DNA from: Tyzzerella sp. UBA1042
Lineage (GTDB): Bacteria; Bacillota; Clostridia; Lachnospirales; Anaerotignaceae
Direction of reading: 5' to 3'
Assembly: GCA_002316675.1 (NCBI GenBank)
Contig: DCDZ01000015.1
Coordinates: 3,775 to 26,163, forward strand
DNA length: 22,389 nt
The position numbers and the translations under genes were made by a program. Under the pieces are notes generated by a model. The model made no database searches and was not told the origin of the DNA. It saw only the letters and a list, made by a program, of their open reading frames with translations. Of this stretch, positions 1 through 5,988 are shown in pieces (position 1 is the first letter of the stretch; each line of letters opens with the position of its first letter).

Positions 1-2
1 AG

Positions 3-740
3 CTAGATGCCGCTTCTGGCTTTGCTTCGGATTTTTATGCGGAAATTCAAATGAATGAAGAGGAGCGCGCAACCATTTCCAAAGCCAAGGTTGAGGTTTT
101 GCGCAACCCGCTGACGGTGGGTATCAGTACCCAAGATTTATTCGGTCAATCTTCTCTTGATTCACAGATTTTTTTAGAAAAAGTGAATGACGGTGTTAAT
201 ATGTATATGTTCTACGACGGGCAATGGACAGAAATGACTCTGGACGAGGGAAATGCCATGAAATCCATCGGTATGTATGATGCGGCAACGGGGATGAGCT
301 TATTATTGGCGGCTGGGGAAAATTGGAAGCAAACCTCTGCAAAAAACGGAATCATCACAATGACCGGAGAGCTTCCCCCGCAAAAAATATACGATGTGTC
401 AGAGGCCGGATATTTCCTGCAAATTGCAGGAATGAACGGTGTTGACAAAAGCTACTATGCTGACGTAGAAGCAGTGCCCATTGAGGTTGAAGTGAAAGAA
501 GACGGCACGCCGCTTTCCTTCTCGGCGGACTTCTCCAAAACGTTGGAAACAGTAACAAACCATGTTTTGCAGGAATTAGGTCAAGAGAGTGCATCGACTG
601 TAACGGTAGAAAAATACAAAATCAGTCAGACCATTTCCAGCTTGGATGAGATCAAAACCATATCCATTCCCACTGAAGCAAGGAATGCCATAAACTACGA
701 AAAGGAAATTTCACTCATTGAAAGCAGTGCGGTAAAATAA
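3..740 (+). CDS. DUF6612-like (LolA-fold) protein, 5' end outside window
   Basis: The frame is open to the left edge, so only the C-terminal 245 residues or so are visible; an ATG at 51 is in frame but the coding sequence plainly continues upstream of it. The repeated pattern of short beta strands, with YMFYDGQWTEM near the middle and EVKEDGTPLSFSADF further on, resembles the DUF6612 family. These are clostridial secreted lipoproteins with a LolA/LppX-like fold, usually with an N-terminal lipobox, which would lie outside the window. A rho-independent terminator follows at 794. It is the only recognised plus-strand gene, opposite to all the phage genes, so it is most likely chromosomal DNA next to the prophage. 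Its function is not known. The family call rests on resemblance only. Confidence 0.6.
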   Translation, partial: LDAASGFASDFYAEIQMNEEERATISKAKVEVLRNPLTVGISTQDLFGQSSLDSQIFLEKVNDGVNMYMFYDGQWTEMTLDEGNAMKSIGMYDAATGMSLLLAAGENWKQTSAKNGIITMTGELPPQKIYDVSEAGYFLQIAGMNGVDKSYYADVEAVPIEVEVKEDGTPLSFSADFSKTLETVTNHVLQELGQESASTVTVEKYKISQTISSLDEIKTISIPTEARNAINYEKEISLIESSAVK

Positions 741-793
741 GAGGATTTTTGAAAAAGGCTTCCTCCGACAAAAAATTTATTTATGTCTACTGT

Positions 794-821
794 AAAACCC
801 TTGTGTATACAGGGGTTTTTT
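794..821 (+). terminator. Rho-independent terminator of the DUF6612-like gene
   Basis: A near-continuous hairpin pairs AAAACCCTTGT with the arm ending in GGGGTTTT around a loop of about four bases (794-819), followed by a T run to 821. It lies 54 bases after the stop codon of the plus-strand gene. The A-rich 5' side means it may also act weakly on the other strand. Confidence 0.8.
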
Positions 822-1155
822 CACCCCAAAAAAGGTGGTTTACAATCTTCAAAAACGGAGCCGACCTTCTCCTGTTTTTACAAAGCATTTTTTGCAAAAC
901 AATGCAATGCTTCCTTTCAAATGCGTTTCTGTGTTACTTTATAGGCTGATATTATTTAACTTTTTGGATAAAATAATTTTGACAAAGGAGCTTCTTCCTT
1001 TTGCTGGTATCTACAATACAAAACCCCTAGATATCAATGTTTTCTCAAAATCCGCAACGGAATAAAAAACTAATCCATGGAAATTATTTTTGACGTTTTT
1101 TTGACGGCAAAGCAAAACACTTCAAATCTTGTGGTACAATTAGCTGAAATAAAAC
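822..1155. other. Gene-free AT-rich gap; probable host/prophage border
   Basis: No ORF here has a ribosome binding site or a recognisable product. Visible items are two copies of TTTTTGACG 11 bases apart (1087-1095 and 1098-1106), a TACAAT preceded by TGG (1132-1140) that could be an extended minus-10 on the plus strand, and an imperfect hairpin AAAGGA/TCCTTT at 984-1001. Because the plus-strand chromosomal-type gene ends to the left and the minus-strand phage block begins to the right, the prophage junction probably lies in or near this stretch. The other end of the prophage is not in the window, so no att core can be identified. Confidence 0.35.
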
Positions 1156-1173
1156 AGCCCCCATTCGGGGGCT
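1151..1173 (-). terminator. Rho-independent terminator at the 3' end of the cargo region
   Basis: AGCCCCC (1156-1162) pairs perfectly with GGGGGCT (1167-1173) around a four-base loop. On the minus strand the hairpin is followed by GTTTTATTTC. It starts four bases beyond the stop codon of the remnant ORF at 1177 and is the last terminator of the minus-strand block. Confidence 0.75.
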
Positions 1174-1176
1174 ATC

Positions 1177-1310
1177 TCATTTATTCTCTTTGCCACGCAT
1201 GACGACCAAACATTGCTTAAGGAGATACTTTGCATCTTCTTCGGAAAGCTTGTCCACCATTTCATTGCGTTTGGTTTCGTCTTTTTCGGTTATGATGGTT
1301 ATAAGTATGT
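1177..1310 (-). pseudogene. Start-less remnant of a small acidic protein
   Basis: The minus strand carries an open frame whose C-terminal part reads ITEKDETKRNEMVDKL and then SEEDAKYLLKQCLVVMRG, ending in KENK and a TGA at 1177-1179. The composition looks like a real charged helical protein and it ends properly at a terminator. However, no ATG, GTG or TTG with a ribosome binding site lies at its 5' end, and the frame runs into the end of the GNAT gene in a different frame. The internal ATG would give only 27 residues and has no Shine-Dalgarno sequence. The simplest reading is a gene whose 5' part was replaced when the neighbouring GNAT unit arrived. Use of a rare start codon cannot be excluded. 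Confidence 0.4.
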
Positions 1311-1315
1311 AATGG

Positions 1316-1951
1316 TTATAAATATTTAAACAGTTGTATTAAATATTCACCCTTTAAATTTGTTTCATCACCATCCAATTTTCTTTTTCCAAAAACAGTG
1401 AATCCATTGTCATTATAAAATTTTATAAGCCCAGGAGCATCTTCACACTCCAAGTACACTATTCTTCCGCCTACTTCTGCCTGAACCTTTTTTATCTTCT
1501 CAATTGCTAACTGCAATAAATCCGAACCGGAAATAAGAGTGTCATTTCCATTATGATAATTTTTGGCTAATTGCCCAATAAGCAATGCAGGCAGATTACA
1601 CACTCCCGGAACAGACAGGCAATCTCCATGCTTACATATCTTTTTCCATTTGCTTTTAGACATTGTCTCTTTTTTAATTGTTATCGTCTTTGGTGCTATT
1701 GAATAGTATCCCACCAATTCCTTGGACTTCCCTCCCCATTTTTCATCGGAAGAACTCCAATAAACTAAGTGCGTCTTTGCTATTCCTTGAGCTGAAAAAA
1801 CAATTGCTTTTTCTTTAATAAATTGTTCGACTTCCTTGTTTTTATCACACACAAAAGAAGAGAGGATCTCTTTAATATCACTCTCTTCCAGTTGATTAAC
1901 AAGCTCGTTTAAATTTATTTGAACTAACTCAGAATTTACAATTTTACTCAT
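1316..1951 (-). CDS. GNAT-family N-acetyltransferase, toxin-like partner of the upstream small protein
   Basis: This 211-residue protein has a GNAT core in its second half: the strand and loop NLPALLIGQLAKN (119-131), a following helix, then GGRIVYLECEDAPGLIKFYN (161-180) and DNGFTVFGKR (181-190). The latter is the usual motif B with its Phe-Tyr and Asn-Gly-Phe. The N-terminal hundred residues precede the first conserved GNAT segment. Members of this kind of phage-borne GNAT often follow a small basic protein and are regarded as toxin-antitoxin-like, as in AtaT/TacT systems where charged aminoacyl-tRNA is acetylated. That activity is inferred here, not shown. The ATG has no visible Shine-Dalgarno sequence and lies only five bases after the upstream stop, which suggests translational coupling. 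The gene is clearly more AT-rich than the phage structural genes. Confidence 0.7.
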   Translation of the reverse strand: MSKIVNSELVQINLNELVNQLEESDIKEILSSFVCDKNKEVEQFIKEKAIVFSAQGIAKTHLVYWSSSDEKWGGKSKELVGYYSIAPKTITIKKETMSKSKWKKICKHGDCLSVPGVCNLPALLIGQLAKNYHNGNDTLISGSDLLQLAIEKIKKVQAEVGGRIVYLECEDAPGLIKFYNDNGFTVFGKRKLDGDETNLKGEYLIQLFKYL

Positions 1952-1956
1952 ATATA

Positions 1957-2145
1957 TTATTTAGCATTAAAAAACATTTTAACACTTTCTCCCGTTAATT
2001 CAGTGCACTTGATAGATGGCTCATTATTATTGCTATAATAATTTTCTTTTGCATTTTCCATAGAGTCCTCAAGAGCATCGACGAACTGTTCAGCTAATTT
2101 CTTGTCTTTGAGCTCGACTTGTTTTAAAAAGCTTTTAGTTGCCAT
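1957..2145 (-). CDS. Small protein preceding the GNAT gene, antitoxin-like
   Basis: The product is a short 62-residue protein beginning MATKSFLKQVELKDKK. I chose the ATG at 2145 because GGGGGTG ends seven bases upstream of it. The ATG six bases further upstream is almost inside the Shine-Dalgarno sequence. Small proteins with a similar KSFLK-x-V-x-x-KDKK opening and an AEQF-x-x-ALE-like second helix are, to my recollection, often found directly upstream of this type of GNAT gene in clostridial mobile elements. This suggests an antitoxin or accessory DNA-binding partner. No recognised domain such as ribbon-helix-helix can be asserted. The gene is co-directional with the GNAT gene and five bases from it, so both are presumably made from one transcript. 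Confidence 0.6.
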   Translation of the reverse strand: MATKSFLKQVELKDKKLAEQFVDALEDSMENAKENYYSNNNEPSIKCTELTGESVKMFFNAK

Positions 2146-2195
2146 ACTCATTCACCCCCAATATATTGTCCTTTTTTTATTTTTTCTTTTACCAT

Positions 2196-2211
2196 AGTAG
2201 TATGCCCTACT
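2196..2211. promoter_or_regulatory. Inverted repeat, possible operator of the GNAT unit
   Basis: AGTAG and CTACT form a perfect 5-bp inverted repeat around six bases. It lies between the candidate promoter and the start of the small protein gene. Autoregulatory operators in this position are usual for toxin-antitoxin operons. Nothing here shows which protein would bind it. Confidence 0.3.
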
Positions 2212-2253
2212 CTAATAAAATTTAAAAAACATTTAATTTAGCCATATATCACT

Positions 2254-2281
2254 ATTATATTGAGTTTTCAAGAAAAGTCCA
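2254..2281 (-). promoter_or_regulatory. Candidate sigma-A promoter of the small protein/GNAT operon
   Basis: On the minus strand a perfect TATAAT (2254-2259) is preceded, after 16 bases, by TGGACT (2276-2281), which matches four of six positions of TTGACA. It lies about 110 bases upstream of the small protein and downstream of the endolysin terminator, so the cargo would be transcribed separately from the phage late operon. The region is AT-rich, so chance matches are possible. Confidence 0.45.
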
Positions 2282-2396
2282 CTTTTTTCGAATTATTTAA
2301 TAATTTTTACTATTTTTCACTATATTTTACGCAGTATTCATTTGATTTCGTTGGTAAAGTTTAAACCCCCAAACATAAAAATAGCTAATAATTGGA

Positions 2397-2425
2397 ATAA
2401 AATAAGAGGTGGCTTTTACGCCACC
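2397..2425 (-). terminator. Rho-independent terminator after the endolysin gene
   Basis: GGTGGC (2408-2413) pairs perfectly with GCCACC (2420-2425) around TTTTAC. On the minus strand the hairpin is followed by T-rich CTCTTATTTTATT. It starts about 30 bases after the endolysin stop codon and marks the end of the phage late operon proper. Confidence 0.75.
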
Positions 2426-2453
2426 CCATCTAACCTAGCCGAATTCAACCAGT

Positions 2454-3062
2454 TTATTTCGTTTCCAATGTAGGCACACTGCCCTTATTCCCAACTTTCA
2501 ACCCCAACACATTGGCAATGTCTCTTGTCTTGATATATGTAATGCCGTCCTTACGGATCATTTCCACAACCTGTTCCTCGCCGTCCACGATAATTTTGCC
2601 TTTTTCAACCATTTCTACATCCTCCTCTACATATTCAATATCTTTCAACAAGAACCAATGCGTGAAATCTCTCTGCCCTACCTTCGTCCGTACGGTACCA
2701 AATTGGCTCCCTCTGGCTTCGATAATTTCACCGTTGCCAATATATACCCCTATATGTCCTTGTCGCCACACAGCCGCACCAATGGGCGCAAGGGAGATTG
2801 TATTGATTGGTTGTCGCTTGCTTTCTGCTGCAAATGCCGCTGAACTTTTGATCTTACCTGTGTACCAGCTGATCAGACCGGAGCAGTCCACACAGATTTT
2901 GCCTACTTTGGATTCGTCGGAATTCGGGACATACTGCCTATATGTATTCTGTAGGTAGTTGAAATTCGCCTGTGTTAGGACTTTTCCCTTGGCACCATAA
3001 ACGTAGGGCGTACCCAGCTTGGTCTTGACGAATGCCACCAGACCTATATTAGTTAAACTCAT
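2454..3062 (-). CDS. NlpC/P60 phage endolysin with a C-terminal add-on domain
   Basis: This 202-residue peptidoglycan hydrolase is expected to cleave peptide stems of the host wall at the end of infection. Residues 1-140 form an NlpC/P60 (CHAP-like papain fold) domain: GTPYVYG at 17-23, the nucleophile Cys60 in VDCSGLISW, and the catalytic His103 in GHIGVYIG. Residues from about 150 onward (KGKIIVDGEEQVVEMIRKDG and then TRDIANVLGLKVG) resemble the small stalk or copper-amine-oxidase N-terminal-like domain that ends several clostridial endolysins and is presumed to bind the wall. There is no signal peptide, so export depends on the holin. Its ATG overlaps the holin stop codon by four bases. 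It is the last gene before a strong terminator. Confidence 0.88.
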   Translation of the reverse strand: MSLTNIGLVAFVKTKLGTPYVYGAKGKVLTQANFNYLQNTYRQYVPNSDESKVGKICVDCSGLISWYTGKIKSSAAFAAESKRQPINTISLAPIGAAVWRQGHIGVYIGNGEIIEARGSQFGTVRTKVGQRDFTHWFLLKDIEYVEEDVEMVEKGKIIVDGEEQVVEMIRKDGITYIKTRDIANVLGLKVGNKGSVPTLETK

Positions 3063-3412
3063 GCCACATCCCCCTTTACAACATCCCGAATCGCCTTATT
3101 CTGTGTCAGCATCATCCGCATTTCTTCCAGTGCAGCATCAACCCAAACAGAAAACATGCTGAACGAAACCATTCTGGCCACAGACGGGAAGCGTGTAATA
3201 AATAAATCGTAAACGTACCTTAATTTAAGTTGCCCCGTACCATTGCCTAATTCCTTCTCAGCCTCCATACAGGCGTACAACAGCCATTCCTTGATTGTTT
3301 CTATCTGCTTCGCTGAGGGAAGCCCATAGAAGCGATAAATGGCTACGGCGACTACCGCACAGCATACTAAAATAGCAATTACAATAAACCAATTTTCAAC
3401 CAGCCACATCAT
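3059..3412 (-). CDS. Phage holin, LLH family
   Basis: This protein of 117 residues begins with a hydrophobic segment from VENWFIVIAILVCC to about residue 27. An amphipathic region follows, containing SAKQIETIKEWLLYACMEAE and then GNGTGQLKLRYVYDLFITRF. That pattern is typical of the LLH-type holins of clostridial phages, which make membrane lesions that release the endolysin. The start at 3412 is supported by AGGAG seven bases upstream; a longer reading from 3451 would run back into the upstream gene without a ribosome binding site. The start overlaps the previous stop codon by 17 bases and the end overlaps the endolysin start by four, so the three lysis genes are tightly coupled. Confidence 0.8.
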   Translation of the reverse strand: MMWLVENWFIVIAILVCCAVVAVAIYRFYGLPSAKQIETIKEWLLYACMEAEKELGNGTGQLKLRYVYDLFITRFPSVARMVSFSMFSVWVDAALEEMRMMLTQNKAIRDVVKGDVA

Positions 3413-3698
3413 TATAATTCTCCTCTCTGGATACGACGGAATCATACACAACCCCGCCTGCTGTATTTTCTCTCATGCTTTTCATTGTGTAACCCGTTTT
3501 ACTTACGCCCCATGCCGCCCAAGGAAGGGATACCATTGCTGTGAGCCACGGAAAGGCTGAATCCGCACCCCTGAAAACGCTGTAATAGGCAAGTCCAATT
3601 ACACCAATTGTATTCACCCATAGCAGAGCCATTTCCATGACCATGATACGCTTTGAAAACTCAATGCGCCGTGGTCTTCGTCTTTTCGTCTCAGACAA
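3396..3698 (-). CDS. Small membrane protein of the lysis module
   Basis: The product has 100 residues: a strongly basic start (SETKRRRPRRIEFSKR), then two likely membrane segments (about residues 21-42 and 47-65), and a polar tail. It begins with TTG, chosen because GGTGGAG lies at the right distance upstream and the start overlaps the preceding stop codon. Similar small basic-N-terminus membrane proteins sit next to the holin in many PBSX-like clostridial prophages. Its role is not known; a second holin, an antiholin or a holin partner would fit. No catalytic motif is visible. Confidence 0.65.
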   Translation of the reverse strand: MSETKRRRPRRIEFSKRIMVMEMALLWVNTIGVIGLAYYSVFRGADSAFPWLTAMVSLPWAAWGVSKTGYTMKSMRENTAGGVVYDSVVSREENYNDVAG

Positions 3699-4002
3699 TT
3701 TTCTCCACCGCCTTCCGATTAAGGAAGTTTTTTAAATCATGCTTTACCGCTGTTGTATAACTTAAAGCAGCCGTCATATCTCCATTGCAATGAGCATCAG
3801 GAATACGCTGAACGGCTTTTGCAGTGGCTTCCCCCAATGCGATAGAAGCGTTCACCGCCGTTAAGAGGTTGTACTCCATATCCTCTCTTTCTTTTTCCCT
3901 TCTCTCGGCAGCATCATCCCGTCTTGCTAACTTGCGTTGAAGATACCAAATTCCCATTGATGTAACTACAGCTTGCATTAAACCCAAAATTACTGCATCC
4001 AT
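3691..4002 (-). CDS. Conserved small phage protein, possible XhlA-position lysis protein
   Basis: The product has 103 residues. The N-terminus (MDAVILGLMQAVVTSMGIWY) is a hydrophobic helix. It is followed by a highly charged helix (KLARRDDAAERREKEREDME) and a conserved-looking part with GEATAKAVQRIPDAHCNGDM. The ATG at 4002 is preceded by AAGGGGTGG. A longer upstream reading would include a terminator hairpin and is rejected. The layout of a membrane anchor plus coiled coil, and the position just upstream of the holin genes, match what XhlA does in PBSX. The sequence is not clearly XhlA, so I leave the function open. It is the first gene after the terminator at 4021-4044. Confidence 0.65.
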   Translation of the reverse strand: MDAVILGLMQAVVTSMGIWYLQRKLARRDDAAERREKEREDMEYNLLTAVNASIALGEATAKAVQRIPDAHCNGDMTAALSYTTAVKHDLKNFLNRKAVEKIV

Positions 4003-4020
4003 GCATCCACCCCTTCCAAT

Positions 4021-4044
4021 AAAAAAGCCCGAATTTCTTCGGGC
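4021..4044 (-). terminator. Rho-independent terminator between tail and lysis genes
   Basis: GCCCGAA (4027-4033) pairs perfectly with TTCGGGC (4038-4044) around a four-base loop. On the minus strand six T residues follow (4026-4021). It stands between XkdX (stop at 4064) and the next gene (start at 4002), whose Shine-Dalgarno sequence begins just beyond the T run. No promoter is visible between the hairpin and that gene. Confidence 0.85.
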
Positions 4045-4063
4045 CAGCTGCCTTATGTATTTG

Positions 4064-4219
4064 TTATTCCGGCAAATCCTCACCGGTGATTACCTTGTAT
4101 TCCTCCGCGGTGATTTTCCCATACTCCGCATATTTTTGAAGCTGGTCTTTTCTCACAAAGTTTTTCTCAAATCGCATTTTCAGAGAATCAAACATAGGAC
4201 TTTTTACCTCTACACTCAT
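4064..4219 (-). CDS. xkdX: XkdX family phage protein
   Basis: A 51-residue gene encodes MSVEVKSPMFDSLKMRFEKN, then FVRKDQLQKYAEYGKITAEE and the end YKVITGEDLPE. The pattern of a short aromatic/basic helix, then Y-x-x-GKIT-x-EEY-x-x-ITG-x-x, is that of the XkdX family, short proteins found after the tail fibre genes in PBSX-like phages. Their function is unknown. GGAGGTG lies four bases upstream of the ATG, and the start overlaps the previous stop as ATGA. It is easily missed because of its size. Confidence 0.85.
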   Translation of the reverse strand: MSVEVKSPMFDSLKMRFEKNFVRKDQLQKYAEYGKITAEEYKVITGEDLPE

Positions 4220-4467
4220 ACTGCACCTCCCAATACTGTTAATTCAATATCCGCCATCTGCTGCGCTAACATCTCCTGTCCTTGCTGGATTGCAAAATCT
4301 CGTAATTCTGCATCTGCCTGTGCTTGCATGAGTAATTCTATATCTGTTGCTCCTGGTAACTCTGGTTCTGATTCAGCCGCACCAACAATCTGTCTTACGA
4401 CCGTACCATTAGAATAAGTAATTGCTTTATATCCGTCTATTATTTCTTCTTTTATAACCACAATCAT
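4216..4467 (-). CDS. Small tail-associated protein in the XkdW position
   Basis: The product has 83 residues: a short beta-rich start (MIVVIKEEIIDGYKAITYSN) and an acidic linker (AAESEPELPGATDIE). An Ala/Gln-rich helix follows that includes QAQADAELRDFAIQQGQEML. It has a good ribosome binding site (GGAGG) and lies two bases after the tail fibre gene. Its place between fibre and XkdX is that of XkdW in PBSX, but there is no clear sequence match. Small proteins with a similar opening occur in this spot in clostridial prophages. No enzymatic motif is seen; a fibre-assembly or tail-tip accessory role is a guess. Confidence 0.6.
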   Translation of the reverse strand: MIVVIKEEIIDGYKAITYSNGTVVRQIVGAAESEPELPGATDIELLMQAQADAELRDFAIQQGQEMLAQQMADIELTVLGGAV

Positions 4468-4469
4468 TT

Positions 4470-5450
4470 TTATTCCTCCAAACCATATGTTATTGTAACA
4501 CGATTGTTATTATCTGATGATGTAGAACTAGCCAATACCCTTAAACTTGTTTCAAATTTTAAAAGCTTAGACAGTCCTGCCCTCATTCCCTCTAAATTGC
4601 CGTTTATGTATTGCTTTAGATTAAATATTGCACCACTCCATGCAGTATCTGGATAAATGCCACCATCGAACCATATATCTTTCCGTGTGGTAGAACCACT
4701 AATACCAAAATGGAAAAATAATTCATTGTCAATATAAACTTTTATTATTGTTGTATTCCCTGTACCTGCTGTTGTATTTCCAAATACATTAATATGTCCA
4801 ACATATCCTTTTCCATTTACATTTAAAAGCTCTGTTTCTGTTGGGTTCAAATAATCAAATGTAAGAGCCTGAGTGGAATTCAGACACATTTTAATAAACT
4901 CTGTGTCTGTAGGTGTTTCAAAAGATTTGGAAAGAATTTTGTTCAACTTCCCCATGGCAGTTCCAGTTGTAGCCGTAGCTCCAGAATCATCCGTTTTCCC
5001 AAACAAATTTAAAAACCAGTTCAATTTTGCATGAACATTTCCAGATGTAGTGCCATTAGCACTATCAGTTGGCGTGCCAAGCCTGTTATAAATATTAAAT
5101 AAATAGCTTTTAACTTGGTCAACCAAATAATTCAGCTTCGCAAAAATACTTACCGTCGTTCCTGTGGTACTGCTGCTTCCTGCGTCATTGGGTGCACCAA
5201 TTTTCCCAACTTCCCCAAGAATGGCATTCTCCTTTGCCAAAACCGACCCAGCTGTTTGCGTACCTCCAGTATCAGTGGTGCTGCCAATTTTATTCTTAAT
5301 TTCCGCCACATCTATCTCCAACTGGGGATTGTTCCCCGCTTCTGCAATGGCTTGATCAATTTTGTCCATGTTCTGGTTCTGCACATCAATATTATAAAAT
5401 TCATTCTGCGCAGGTTTTTCTAGTCCGTAATTTTCCGTAAATTCAGACAT
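4470..5450 (-). CDS. Tail fibre protein (XkdV-position) with four repeats
   Basis: This 326-residue protein opens with NYGLEKPAQNEFYNIDVQNQ, the conserved baseplate-attachment start of clostridial phage tail fibres. Four units of about 25 residues follow (about 54-78, 83-110, 123-147 and 150-173). Each begins with a hydrophobic residue and Gly, contains T-x-D or N-D, runs through Ser/Thr/Gly-rich turns and ends in AKLN-like residues and hydrophobics. From about 175 onward a non-repetitive, beta-rich domain (YVGHINVFGNTTAGTGNTTI, IKVYIDNELFFHFG) probably forms the receptor-binding tip. It is short for a tail fibre. GGAGG nine bases upstream supports the ATG, which overlaps the end of the YmfQ-like gene. 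Confidence 0.75.
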   Translation of the reverse strand: MSEFTENYGLEKPAQNEFYNIDVQNQNMDKIDQAIAEAGNNPQLEIDVAEIKNKIGSTTDTGGTQTAGSVLAKENAILGEVGKIGAPNDAGSSSTTGTTVSIFAKLNYLVDQVKSYLFNIYNRLGTPTDSANGTTSGNVHAKLNWFLNLFGKTDDSGATATTGTAMGKLNKILSKSFETPTDTEFIKMCLNSTQALTFDYLNPTETELLNVNGKGYVGHINVFGNTTAGTGNTTIIKVYIDNELFFHFGISGSTTRKDIWFDGGIYPDTAWSGAIFNLKQYINGNLEGMRAGLSKLLKFETSLRVLASSTSSDNNNRVTITYGLEE

Positions 5451-5988
5451 TTGTTAGTGCCTCCTCTCTTAAAGCAAGATGACTATACGCTTTCATTTCC
5501 TCATGGGTGAGTTTTCGTAAAAGTTGGTGCTGGTTGTACAACAATTCCACTTTTAGCAACATATTGGCAGGAACAATCCTTTCCAGCATTTCGCCCACAG
5601 CTTCCACATTCTTTTTATTGGTCAACTCCAACTTTGCCTTTAAGGAAAATGCGCCGTAGTTAATTTCCAGACGGTACCCGTTTTCACCGCAAAGTATGGA
5701 GAGTTGCCCTTGCAGTGCTCTTAGGGTATATGGAATATTTTCGTTATACCGGGCAAGTAATCGGAACTTTCTTTCCTCTAAGGTATCTGAGGCTTTGGGA
5801 GAAATTTTGATCATCTTCTCACGCCTTGCAACCCCTATTTTGGAGGCAGTATCAATAAACTGGTTATCCATTACCGCCCCTAATTCATCCCATAAAAAAA
5901 GAAGCTCGGGGTTCTCGGCTTCCGCAATTTTTTGGAACTCCCGTACTTCTTTCAGCAAATCAGGAAAATAGCTTTCAACTTTAGCCAA
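5443..5988 (-). CDS. YmfQ/XkdU-type phage tail protein (DUF2313)
   Basis: This 181-residue protein has the DUF2313/YmfQ layout: an N-terminal helix with SYFPDLLKEVREFQKIAEAE, a central ASKIGVARREKMIKISPKAS followed by DTLEERKFRLLARY, and a C-terminal beta-rich region. XkdU (PBSX) and YmfQ share this place directly after XkdT and link the baseplate wedge to the fibre. The start is TTG, with GGGGTGA upstream, and it overlaps the last codons of xkdT. This TTG is preferred because no ATG lies nearby and the spacing is right. Confidence 0.8.
   Translation of the reverse strand: MAKVESYFPDLLKEVREFQKIAEAENPELLFLWDELGAVMDNQFIDTASKIGVARREKMIKISPKASDTLEERKFRLLARYNENIPYTLRALQGQLSILCGENGYRLEINYGAFSLKAKLELTNKKNVEAVGEMLERIVPANMLLKVELLYNQHQLLRKLTHEEMKAYSHLALREEALTNV

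Noticed and set aside
355..594. Minus-strand ORFs across the DUF6612-like gene
   Set aside because: They are shadows of the plus-strand gene with no ribosome binding site and unnatural composition.
979..1017. TTGACA at 979-984 with TACAAT at 1012-1017 as a promoter
   Set aside because: The spacer is 27 bases, far from 16-18, and no gene follows on the plus strand.
749..1065. Two overlapping plus-strand ORFs (66 and 76 codons) after the terminator
   Set aside because: They start at or over the terminator hairpin, have no Shine-Dalgarno sequence and show low-complexity Phe/Leu-rich translations.
1132..1140. Extended minus-10 TGGTACAAT on the plus strand
   Set aside because: There is no matching minus-35 at the right distance and only a terminator and antisense sequence lie downstream; noted only within the gap entry.
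2148..2195. 15-codon leader ORF before the small partner gene as a separate gene
   Set aside because: Its start has no convincing ribosome binding site and its sequence is lysine-rich, AT-driven text; kept only as part of a finding.
4001..4417. Plus-strand ORF of 138 codons over XkdX and its neighbour
   Set aside because: It is antisense to two co-directional genes with good ribosome binding sites and runs through the terminator hairpin.
4470..5450. Tail fibre repeats as a CRISPR-like or DNA-level tandem array
   Set aside because: The similarity is at protein level with diverged bases and no constant repeat/spacer structure.
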